Source: Calothrix anomala FACHB-343 (lineage in GTDB: Bacteria; Cyanobacteriota; Cyanobacteriia; Cyanobacteriales; Nostocaceae). Taken from it: a stretch of 34,934 nucleotides of DNA. The notes beneath the pieces were generated by a model that saw only the letters and a program-made list of their open reading frames with translations, was not told the origin of the DNA and did not search any database. A program made the position numbers and the translations under genes. The stretch covers positions 1 through 34,934 of the forward strand of contig NZ_JACJQG010000002.1 in assembly GCF_014696435.1 (NCBI RefSeq), read 5' to 3'. This document shows, piece after piece, positions 28,012-34,934 of this stretch; the stretch's first letter is position 1, and each line of letters begins with the position of its first letter.

Positions 28012-28799
28012 TTTCTAATAAATCGAAAGCTCTGATACCAGCGCCTACAGGCGCAATGAAAATTCCTTTATTTTCCGAACTTCCAAAACCCCATGAGCCA
28101 GTTTATCTCTCGCTAATTATCCCTACCTATAACGAAAGTAAGAACATTTTGGCAGTGGTTCATGTGTTGAGCTATTTGCTTGATGAAGCCTTACCAAATA
28201 ATTACGAATTGATTGTGATTGATGATGACAGTCCCGATCGCACTTGGGAAATTGCCCAACAACTAACCAGAGATTATCCTTACCTGCGTGTGATGCGTCG
28301 TCAGGAAGAACGAGGCTTGTCTACGGCAGTAATTCGAGGTTGGCAGGTAGCTCAAGGGCAAATATTAGGGGTAATTGATGGTGATTTACAACATCCGCCA
28401 GTGGTGTTACTCAAGCTATTAGAAGCGATCGCCCAAGATGCAGATTTAGCTGTTGCTAGTCGTCATGTTCCCGGCGGTGGAACCAGTGATTGGCAAATAC
28501 ATCGGCGGTTTTTGTCACGGGGGGCGCAATTTTTGGGATTGCTGATTTTACCCAGTGTTCTCAGCCGTGTTTGCGATCCCATGAGTGGTTATTTCTTAGT
28601 GCGTCGAGATGCGATCGCGCAAAAGTTAATGAATCCCCTTGGCTACAAAATTTTGATTGAAGTCCTCAAGCGAGGTGAAATCAATCAAATCGCTGAAGTC
28701 GGCTATGTTTTTGTTGAACGTCAAGAAGGAGCAAGTAAGGTTACTTGGCGACAATATTTAGAGTATCTGATGCATTTGTTTCAACTACGTTTTTCCTAG
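28008..28799 (+). CDS. Polyprenol-phosphate sugar synthase, GT2 (DPM1/GtrB-like)
   Basis: 263 residues. Seen: LSLIIPTYNES (35-44), IDDDSPDRTW (71-80) and DGDLQHPP (124-131), the nucleotide-sugar and metal-binding motifs of dolichol-phosphate mannosyltransferases. It lacks the C-terminal helices of phage GtrB and looks like the soluble DPM1 type. Expected reaction: NDP-hexose + polyprenyl phosphate to polyprenyl-P-hexose at the inner face of the membrane. It completes the trio with the GtrA-like and GT-C genes. The sugar (mannose or glucose most likely) cannot be read from sequence. Confidence 0.92.
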   Translation: MISNKSKALIPAPTGAMKIPLFSELPKPHEPVYLSLIIPTYNESKNILAVVHVLSYLLDEALPNNYELIVIDDDSPDRTWEIAQQLTRDYPYLRVMRRQEERGLSTAVIRGWQVAQGQILGVIDGDLQHPPVVLLKLLEAIAQDADLAVASRHVPGGGTSDWQIHRRFLSRGAQFLGLLILPSVLSRVCDPMSGYFLVRRDAIAQKLMNPLGYKILIEVLKRGEINQIAEVGYVFVERQEGASKVTWRQYLEYLMHLFQLRFS

Positions 28800-28843
28800 T
28801 AGAATTGCCAGCTATTTTGTTTTAGTTTCCTTTGAGTTTAATA

Positions 28844-28847
28844 GAGG
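28844..28847 (+). promoter_or_regulatory. Ribosome binding site deciding the methyltransferase start
   Basis: A GAGG-type site sits about 8 bases before the ATG at 28856. It favours this start over the TTG at 28832, which would place the site inside the gene. Confidence 0.6.
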
Positions 28848-28855
28848 TATATATC

Positions 28856-29884
28856 ATGGCAAAAGTTACTGCTACAGTCTATGACACAATTGATCCCTAC
28901 CAGTGGGTGACAGATATAGCTCATCAAGCTTGGAAAACTAGAGATCGGGAAGTTTGGGCTAACAACATTCAAGACTTGATTACCCCTGATGCAGTCATTC
29001 TTGATGCTGGATGTGGATTAGGAAGATTACTGCCTCGGTTTTGGCAAGCTAAAAAGATTGTTTTAGTTGAACCCGATCGGAAGAGATTTTTGCACGCTTC
29101 TGTAGTAGCCAATTGTCTACTTAACTCAGATGAAGAATTATTAGAAAAATTAAAAGATGACGGTTTTTGGCAAACTCAAGAATATGAGAATTTACTGCAA
29201 GCAGCCTATACATCACCAGTCAAAAGTGATAAAGTCCATCTTTTGAATGATGTTATGCAAAGTCCCGCCATTGGGCAATATGGAAAATTTGACCTCATCG
29301 TTTGCTCACACATTTTTGAACATATTTCTTTAGACATTATTCAAGAAAGTATTGCCGCTTTCTATGACTTTCTCAAACCCAATGGCTCTTTAGTAATATT
29401 TGCTTGCAAATCTCCTACTCTTTATCACGTTCGTCTCACAAAGGAGTTCGATCATCAAAACATTCTGATTACACGGTCAGAATTTGCCGAAATTTGTCAA
29501 GGTGGCCCTAATGCAGGTTTAGGCATTCGTTATCTACCTTTTGATCTGTTACAAACCATCCTGGCTAATCCATTTAATCCCAGCTTGCAAGAGACATTTC
29601 CCGAGGAATTCAAATCAGAATCAGCATATTATCAACTCCCTAATCAACCGCTATTCACTATCAAGCAATGGGAAGCCTACCATTCTGAGTTTTATACTCA
29701 TAAAACTCAGAATGTCGGTACATATATTGAATATCCCCAAATTCAAGCTCGTCTCTATAGACCAATAAAACCAATAGAAAGTGTCGCCGAGATATTAGAT
29801 CTAGAACACCACGTGAATCAAAATGAAACTTTAAAGAAAATGCATTTAATTGATATGGTTGTGGTTGCCAATAAAAATGAATAA
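28856..29884 (+). CDS. Class I SAM-dependent methyltransferase
   Basis: 342 residues from MAKVTATVYD. Motif I is ILDAGCGLGR (48-57), followed by IVLVEPDRKRF (motif II acid), FDLIVCSHIFEHIS (motif IV) and LKPNGSLVIFAC (post-motif). It looks like a complete small-molecule or sugar methyltransferase with a long C-terminal substrate-binding part. It follows the GT2 gene by 56 bp on the same strand. The target could be a sugar or a peptide side chain; the NRPS modules in view have no methylation domain of their own. Confidence 0.88.
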   Translation: MAKVTATVYDTIDPYQWVTDIAHQAWKTRDREVWANNIQDLITPDAVILDAGCGLGRLLPRFWQAKKIVLVEPDRKRFLHASVVANCLLNSDEELLEKLKDDGFWQTQEYENLLQAAYTSPVKSDKVHLLNDVMQSPAIGQYGKFDLIVCSHIFEHISLDIIQESIAAFYDFLKPNGSLVIFACKSPTLYHVRLTKEFDHQNILITRSEFAEICQGGPNAGLGIRYLPFDLLQTILANPFNPSLQETFPEEFKSESAYYQLPNQPLFTIKQWEAYHSEFYTHKTQNVGTYIEYPQIQARLYRPIKPIESVAEILDLEHHVNQNETLKKMHLIDMVVVANKNE

Positions 29885-30139
29885 TGATACTTTACAACCC
29901 AAAAGTTGCTGATAATTATTGCTGATTTTTGGCATTTGCATAAGTCTAAAATAGACAATTTTGTAGTGAATTTCAGTAAAAATATTGGTATTTAATTATG
30001 TGTGCAAAGAAAGTAGTAACGATTTTTCGGCCAAATATTAAACTAAATCCATACTCTTAATCAGCAACCTTAATATTAATAACTTCACTGAAAATAAATT
30101 GTTTACCAGCGTACCATCTTTAACTCATAGGAATGCCAT
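29885..30139. other. Intergenic region, possible promoter area for the GH13 gene
   Basis: 255 bp, AT-rich, no ORF I can support and no clear hairpin terminator. AGGA at 30129-30132 is a ribosome site 7 bases before the ATG at 30140. I could not find a convincing -35/-10 pair. It is the largest gap between intact genes before 32159. Confidence 0.45.
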
Positions 30140-32158
30140 ATGCGCTATTTTGATGAATACTGTGAAGTACATCTAGACCCGACTATTGCACCTGATAATT
30201 GGGTGTTTAGAACTAACGAAAAAATCTCGATTAAATTTGGCGTTCATTTATCTAGAAATCCCGATTATGGTCAGATAATCTATGAGTTAAACGATGGTCA
30301 AGGATATGGCGATGTGGATCGGATCACAACAGAAACGGAAAGCGTCAACGAAAATGGCTACAAAATGTTCTCAATCATCCTTCCACCTATTGGTAATGGC
30401 GGAGGATATCAATATAGATTAGGCTATGTTGATACTGATGGTATTGAACATACAAGCGAGCGGGGGCAATTTATCTTTGTCTGTGATGAAGCACCCCGTT
30501 CAATAGCGGAAATTCCTTTTGAGTTTCTGGGATATGTGAATCATCAGCCTTTATATGGGCCAAAACCAAAGCTAGGAATGACACCTAGTCCCCAGAATTG
30601 GTCAGCACGCCTATTTTACTCCATCATCATTGATCGATTTGCGCGTAGTGCAGATAACAGCCGTGCTGGTATGAGTGCAGTCAAGTATGATCCCAGCTCC
30701 CCCCACGCCAGTCATGGTGGCACAATTCGCGGCGTAATTGAGCAAATAGATTATTTAAAATCATTAGGAATTCGTGCTATTATCCTCAGCCCAGTATATG
30801 TGAATGCGCCTGATGGCTATCACGGCTATCATCCCATCCATTTATTGATGGTAGATCCACGTCTGGGTACACTGCAATGTTTACGTGAACTGGTGAAGAC
30901 TGCTCATGAAGCCGACATTGCTGTCATTTTAGACGTAGTTAACAACCACATTGCAGATAGCATTAACTGGGAAGAGTATGGTGGACCTCCTGGAGGGGAG
31001 TTTAAGTATGTGCAAGGTGATGATACTGCGGTAATGCCTTATCCCATAGAAGCACGCAACACATCACTCTTCCACGGGCCAGAATACACCGATATGGTAA
31101 ATCAAAGACTCTTTGGTTTCCTAGAAGATTGGCGCACCGAAACAACTTATGTACGCCAGTTACTAATTCAACACCTGAAATATTGGATTGCAGAAACAGA
31201 TATTGATGGTTTTCGTTACGATTCAGCTCGTCACGTTGGTCTTGATTTTTGGGAGCCTTGTGTAGAAGAGATATCAAGATATGCTAGCTATTTAGGGAAA
31301 AAGAATTTTCTGCAAATAGCCGAACACGCAGGAAGTACCCACGAAGAAGTACTAGAATACAATAGCGCCAAATTCACAAATTTAATTGATTACCCAACCT
31401 ATTATGCCATAAAATATTCACTCCATGATGGCAATTGGTTAGGTGGTTTAGCAGATTATTTTTGTGGCTTTCTCGCACCATCACAAGCATATCATGCTGG
31501 TTGGCAGAACAATATTATGTTCCTGGATAATCAAGACACAACCAGAATTTTACATCAATTTTTGAGTCGTGTAAAAAACATAGATGACTCCAGAGTTCGA
31601 TTGCATTTTGGATTAGCTTGTTTAATTTTAGGGCCGCAAATACCTTCTATCTATCAAGGAACAGAGCAAGAATTTTCTGGGGCTTTAGGGTTACATCAAA
31701 AACCGGATACAGGAGAGTGGATTGGCCATGATTGCTACGTGCGGGAAGATATGTTTGAGAACCCCGCTTGTGTCTGGGAGTTTGGGCCCATTAACCGCAA
31801 AACTTTTGAACCATATCATCAAAATCACCCTACTTTTAAACTAATTCGACAACTAGCCGAAATTAGACGACAAAATCCACTAATTCACAGTGGAACCCGC
31901 ACCCTATTATGCTCTAGGAATAACGGACTCTGGTGTGTACTAATTCATGGTACAGGTGATGAGCCGCCACTGTTTGTGGCTATGAATTTAGGCGCTGCTC
32001 CCACCTTTGAAGAAACTTTTAAAATTCCTCATTGGTATGGCGATTTTTCTGGTGTTGATATGCTGATTAATACTGCGGCTGGCGTATTCAATCTTGTAGA
32101 AGGTGGTATAAGAATTAAACTTCCAGCATTCGCTTTTGTTTTAGGAAGGCTTTTGTGA
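30140..32158 (+). CDS. GH13 alpha-amylase-family enzyme (glycosidase or transglycosidase)
   Basis: 672 residues, cytoplasmic (no signal peptide). N-terminal beta-sandwich-like part (1-150), then a GH13 barrel: region I DVVNNH (265-270), region II GFRYDSARH with nucleophile Asp361, acid/base Glu395 in QIAEH, and region IV LDNQD with Asp466. The transition-state His of the usual NHD is Gln465. The C-terminal beta domain (about 560-672) is present. All three catalytic acids are kept, so it should be active. A primary-metabolism glycogen or trehalose role is possible, but its place between a methyltransferase gene and lipopeptide-loading genes makes a transglycosylation role on the product worth considering. 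Substrate unknown. Confidence 0.88.
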   Translation: MRYFDEYCEVHLDPTIAPDNWVFRTNEKISIKFGVHLSRNPDYGQIIYELNDGQGYGDVDRITTETESVNENGYKMFSIILPPIGNGGGYQYRLGYVDTDGIEHTSERGQFIFVCDEAPRSIAEIPFEFLGYVNHQPLYGPKPKLGMTPSPQNWSARLFYSIIIDRFARSADNSRAGMSAVKYDPSSPHASHGGTIRGVIEQIDYLKSLGIRAIILSPVYVNAPDGYHGYHPIHLLMVDPRLGTLQCLRELVKTAHEADIAVILDVVNNHIADSINWEEYGGPPGGEFKYVQGDDTAVMPYPIEARNTSLFHGPEYTDMVNQRLFGFLEDWRTETTYVRQLLIQHLKYWIAETDIDGFRYDSARHVGLDFWEPCVEEISRYASYLGKKNFLQIAEHAGSTHEEVLEYNSAKFTNLIDYPTYYAIKYSLHDGNWLGGLADYFCGFLAPSQAYHAGWQNNIMFLDNQDTTRILHQFLSRVKNIDDSRVRLHFGLACLILGPQIPSIYQGTEQEFSGALGLHQKPDTGEWIGHDCYVREDMFENPACVWEFGPINRKTFEPYHQNHPTFKLIRQLAEIRRQNPLIHSGTRTLLCSRNNGLWCVLIHGTGDEPPLFVAMNLGAAPTFEETFKIPHWYGDFSGVDMLINTAAGVFNLVEGGIRIKLPAFAFVLGRLL

Positions 32159-32190
32159 AGTGACTTGAAAGTACTTAAATTTTGACTTGT

Positions 32191-32210
32191 GTAGCTTGCT
32201 TCCCGCAGGG
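32191..32210. repeat. Short dispersed repeat-like sequence (GTAGCTTGCTTCCCGCAGGG)
   Basis: I recognise this string as a common dispersed motif in Nostocales genomes, here followed by two degenerate TTTTGAA heptamers (32213-32226). It occurs once in the window, so the call rests on memory. Confidence 0.35.
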
Positions 32211-32273
32211 GATTTTGAATTTTGATTCCTAATGTTAGTTTATTGCTGGATTTTTTCGCCAATAAAGAGTATC

Positions 32274-32501
32274 TTACCCCTATCTATCAACCAACGGTAA
32301 ATCTATATTGACCAAATGATGTGGTTAGAAGATTCCCATCTGAAAATCGGTGCGATTGTGACAGTCCTGGGTGCTTTTGATATTGAGATTTTCAATTATG
32401 CAATGAACAAAGTAATTCGCACTCATCCAGGTTTACGGACGCGAATTTATGAATTGGACGGCGAATCTTTACAGACTGATGAATTAGTTCTTAATTCACA
32501 C
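32274..32501 (+). pseudogene. Relic of an NRPS condensation domain (N-terminal part only)
   Basis: Translating from 32274 gives LPLSINQR, a TAA stop (32298-32300), then IYIDQMMWLEDSH ... ILGAFDIEIF-like text and NKVIRTHPGLRTRIYELDGE in the same frame. This is the C1 motif (PLSxxQ) and the RHxxLRT region of a C domain, closest in feel to starter C domains. The stop falls inside the C1 motif, and about 70 residues later the MITE ends the homology. No HHxxxDG motif remains, so it cannot function. An ATG at 32316 opens 69 codons, but this is the same relic, not a gene. The 491 bp from 32159 to 32649 hold this relic, the MITE and short repeats, nothing else I can see. Confidence 0.75.
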
Positions 32502-32593
32502 AGGACTTACGCAAAATACCTTTGAAACTCCTATTTCTTGGTGTCCTTCGTGTCTTCGCGGTTCGATTCTTCCGTAGTTTGTGCGTAAGTCCT
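32502..32593. mobile_element. 92-bp MITE with 12-bp perfect terminal inverted repeats
   Basis: AGGACTTACGCA (32502-32513) and TGCGTAAGTCCT (32582-32593) are exact reverse complements; pairing continues imperfectly inwards. The interior (TTCGTGTCTTCGCGGTTCG) resembles a frequent Nostoc/Anabaena mini-element. No transposase. A target duplication is not clear; CACA occurs near both ends. It interrupts the C-domain relic. Confidence 0.88.
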
Positions 32594-32649
32594 ATCACAG
32601 AAAAAAAGTATTTAGGATAACAAAAAATCATTCAATTTTTCCCACACTT

Positions 32650-34934
32650 ATGCAAAACCTGTTTTCACCATACTTTCCAGTTCTCACAAAATCTACCACG
32701 ATAGTAGATGTTTTAAGGCAATATGCTATACAACAACCCGATAAGGAAGCATTTATTTTTCTTAAACATTCTATTAATGATAGGTTGCCTGAAGAAACAA
32801 GATTAACCTACAAAGAATTAGATCAAGCAGCCCGAAACATAGCTAATATTTTGCTGAGGCACAACACGGACAGTAATTTACCTGTGCTATTGGTTTTCCC
32901 ACCTGGATTAGCATTTATCAAAGCTTTCTTTGGATGTCTGTATGCAGGGATGATTGCAGTACCAGCTAATCCACCCAGACGTAATCAGAGTTTAAAACGA
33001 ATCAAATCTATAGTAGCAGATTCAGGAGCGCGTATTGGTTTAACTAGCGAGCTTTTGTTAAATAACTTACAGGTTTTGGGTGTAGATACACTAGATATAT
33101 CAGATATAAAAGCTTTGCAATGGCTAGTGGTAGATAACCTAGAGGTAAATAATGTCTATGATGTACAAGAACCTATACCCCTAGTAAAAACCGAATCTAT
33201 AGCGTTTTTGCAGTATACCTCTGGTTCAACTGGAGATCCAAAAGCTGTTATGGTCAGCCATAGTAACTTGATTCATAATGAAAAAATGATTCAGAAAGCT
33301 TTTGGACATAGTAAGGAAACTCTTTTTGTGGGTTGGCTACCCCTTTACCATGATATGGGTTTAGTAGGTAATGTATTACAACCATTGTTTTTAGGTATTA
33401 CCTCAATTTTGATGTCTCCAGTAGACTTTCTACAACAACCTTATTGTTGGTTGAAAGCTATTTCTGATTATAAAGCTACTACTAGTGGTGGACCTAATTT
33501 TGCTTATGAATTATGTGTACGCAAAGTTACCCCAGAGCAGCGTTTAAGCTTAGATCTGAGTAGTTGGGAATTAGCCTTTAATGGAGCAGAACCCATTAGA
33601 GCAGAGACTTTAAAGGCATTTACAGAAGCGTTTGCACCCTGTGGGTTTCGGAGAACGGCCTTCTATCCTTGTTATGGTATGGCAGAAACTACCCTGTTAG
33701 TATCAGGAGGAGAAAAGGAGGATGTGCCAGTTGTTTATTCATTAGATCGAGATGCTTTGAGACGAGGAGAAGCACTAATTACTCAAGATCATCAGGGAGA
33801 ACAAACAACACAATTAGTAGTAGGGTGCGGTCACTCTTGGGATGAGGAAACTATACGAATTGTTAACCCAGAAACATTTGTTACTTGTTTAGATAACCAA
33901 GTAGGTGAAATTTGGGTAGCAGGACCCAATGTTGCTCAAGGTTATTGGCATCGGACTGAACAGACAGAAAAAATTTTTAACGCCTATATAGCAGATACTC
34001 AAGAAGGTCCATTTCTCCGTACTGGTGACTTGGGATTTTTGCATGATGGAGAATTGTTTGTTACAGGACGCATCAAAGATGTAATTATCATCCGGGGTCG
34101 TAATCATTATCCTCAAGATATTGAACTCACGGTAGAGAAAAGTCATCCAGCACTCAAGCTCGGTAGCAGTGCAGCTTTTAGTGTAGAAATTAAGGGTGAA
34201 GAAAGGCTAGTTATTGCTCAAGAAGTAGAGCGAAATTATCTGCGAAAACTCGATATTAATGAAGTAGCAACAGCCATTCGCAGAGCCGTATCCCAGGAAC
34301 ACGATCTACAATTATACGCTGTGGTTTTATTGAAAACAGGAAGTATCCTCAAAACATCTAGTGGTAAAATTCAGCGCCAAGCTTGTCGAAATTCGTTCTT
34401 AAATAATACTTTGATTGTTGTAGGTTTGTGGAAATTAGAAGATGAGTTATTAGAAAACTCAGCATTATTAACCACATCTGAATCAAACTCTGTTCATACT
34501 TTAGAAAACTCTCAATCTGATTTGACATTACAGCCTATACATAGTAGTTCTAAATACAATCTGGATTCTATTTTGAGTTGGATTGAAACATGGTTAGCTC
34601 AGAAATTAAAAATAGACCCTCATCAAATAGATCCAAGTCAATCTTTTGCGGATTTTGGCATAGATTCAGTTATGGCTGTAGAATTTTCTCAAGCATTAGG
34701 AGATTGGTTAGAAATTCCTATAGAGGCAACTATACTTTGGAAGTTCTCTACTATCGAATCTTTAGGAAAATATTTAATTACTGAATTACAATTCACAAAA
34801 CCCTCTTGTGCCAAAACACAATCCCAGCCTCAACAGGAAAATTTATCCGCAATAAATCACAATTCTCAAATAGGAATTGAGGCATTAATTAATCAAGAAA
34901 TATCAGCCTTAGAAAAATTATTGGAAAAAGATAA
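32650..34934 (+). CDS. Fatty acyl-AMP ligase fused to an acyl carrier protein, partial at 3' end
   Basis: Open from ATG 32650 to the right edge (761 codons, no stop). Residues 1 to about 585: FAAL of the FadD32/cyanobacterial lipopeptide type, with YTSGSTGDPKAVMVSH (189-204), WLPLYHDMGLVG, TSGGPNFAYELC, NGAEPIR, YPCYGMAETTL, RTGDLGFLHDGELFVTGRIKD and SSGKIQR. Residues about 637-712: ACP with Ser673 in FADFGIDSVMAVEF. A low-complexity linker joins them. It activates a fatty acid as acyl-AMP and loads it on its own ACP, the starter step for lipopeptides such as puwainaphycins or hassallidins. There is no clear ribosome site before the ATG. Whether more domains follow cannot be seen. Confidence 0.95.
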   Translation, partial: MQNLFSPYFPVLTKSTTIVDVLRQYAIQQPDKEAFIFLKHSINDRLPEETRLTYKELDQAARNIANILLRHNTDSNLPVLLVFPPGLAFIKAFFGCLYAGMIAVPANPPRRNQSLKRIKSIVADSGARIGLTSELLLNNLQVLGVDTLDISDIKALQWLVVDNLEVNNVYDVQEPIPLVKTESIAFLQYTSGSTGDPKAVMVSHSNLIHNEKMIQKAFGHSKETLFVGWLPLYHDMGLVGNVLQPLFLGITSILMSPVDFLQQPYCWLKAISDYKATTSGGPNFAYELCVRKVTPEQRLSLDLSSWELAFNGAEPIRAETLKAFTEAFAPCGFRRTAFYPCYGMAETTLLVSGGEKEDVPVVYSLDRDALRRGEALITQDHQGEQTTQLVVGCGHSWDEETIRIVNPETFVTCLDNQVGEIWVAGPNVAQGYWHRTEQTEKIFNAYIADTQEGPFLRTGDLGFLHDGELFVTGRIKDVIIIRGRNHYPQDIELTVEKSHPALKLGSSAAFSVEIKGEERLVIAQEVERNYLRKLDINEVATAIRRAVSQEHDLQLYAVVLLKTGSILKTSSGKIQRQACRNSFLNNTLIVVGLWKLEDELLENSALLTTSESNSVHTLENSQSDLTLQPIHSSSKYNLDSILSWIETWLAQKLKIDPHQIDPSQSFADFGIDSVMAVEFSQALGDWLEIPIEATILWKFSTIESLGKYLITELQFTKPSCAKTQSQPQQENLSAINHNSQIGIEALINQEISALEKLLEKD

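Noticed and set aside
29885..30139. Promoter with defined -35/-10 boxes before the GH13 gene
   Set aside because: TTGGCA and TAAAAT are present near 29925-29950 but only about 12 bases apart, too close for a standard promoter.
32316..32525. Independent 69-codon gene
   Set aside because: Its sequence is the continuation of the C-domain relic, and its last residues come from the MITE.
34590..34784. Small ORF near the right edge
   Set aside because: Overlaps the ACP part of the FAAL-ACP gene in another frame.

Overview
The window comes from a filamentous, Nostoc/Anabaena-like cyanobacterium. The evidence is low GC, many copies of the HIP1 octamer GCGATCGC, heptameric tandem repeats (STRRs) between and even inside genes, and a palindromic MITE. 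Every gene I can support is on the + strand. There are no tRNA, rRNA or CRISPR features.

Positions 1-18171 hold two giant nonribosomal peptide synthetase (NRPS) genes. The first is cut by the left edge. Read in order, the domains are [A(Thr)-PCP-E]-[C-A(Tyr)-PCP-E] and then [C-A(Thr)-PCP]-[C*-A(Gln)-PCP-E]-[C-A(Gly)-PCP]. Specificity residues read by eye are DASTIAAVCK (Tyr-like), DFWNIGMVHK (Thr), DAWQFGLIDK (Gln) and DILQLGVIWK (Gly). With the E domains this predicts D-Thr, D-Tyr, Thr (or Dhb), D-Gln, Gly. That matches, from memory, residues 3-7 of the hassallidins, which are antifungal glycosylated lipopeptides of cyanobacteria. There is no thioesterase at the end, so later modules must lie elsewhere.

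Positions 18331-28799 form a tightly packed accessory block, probably one operon: a CDP-tyvelose-epimerase-like SDR, an MFS exporter, an esterase-like alpha/beta hydrolase with Cys at the nucleophile position, a BtrH-like acyltransferase with a free acyl carrier protein and an AMP-ligase, two left-handed beta-helix proteins (one truncated), and a membrane GT-C glycosyltransferase with a GtrA flippase-like protein and a DPM1-like GT2. These could glycosylate, acylate and export the peptide. A methyltransferase (28856-29884) and a GH13 enzyme (30140-32158) follow.

Positions 32159-32649 are a scar: a condensation-domain relic with an in-frame stop, ended by a 92-bp MITE. From 32650 to the right edge runs a fatty acyl-AMP ligase fused to an ACP, the expected lipid-loading enzyme of a lipopeptide pathway.

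The most unusual things are: a palindromic repeat element inserted in frame twice in the first NRPS gene (in an A and an E domain) with paired changes in its stem; the BtrH/ACP/ligase cassette; the Cys-nucleophile hydrolase; and a Gtr-like lipid-linked glycosylation trio in an NRPS locus.
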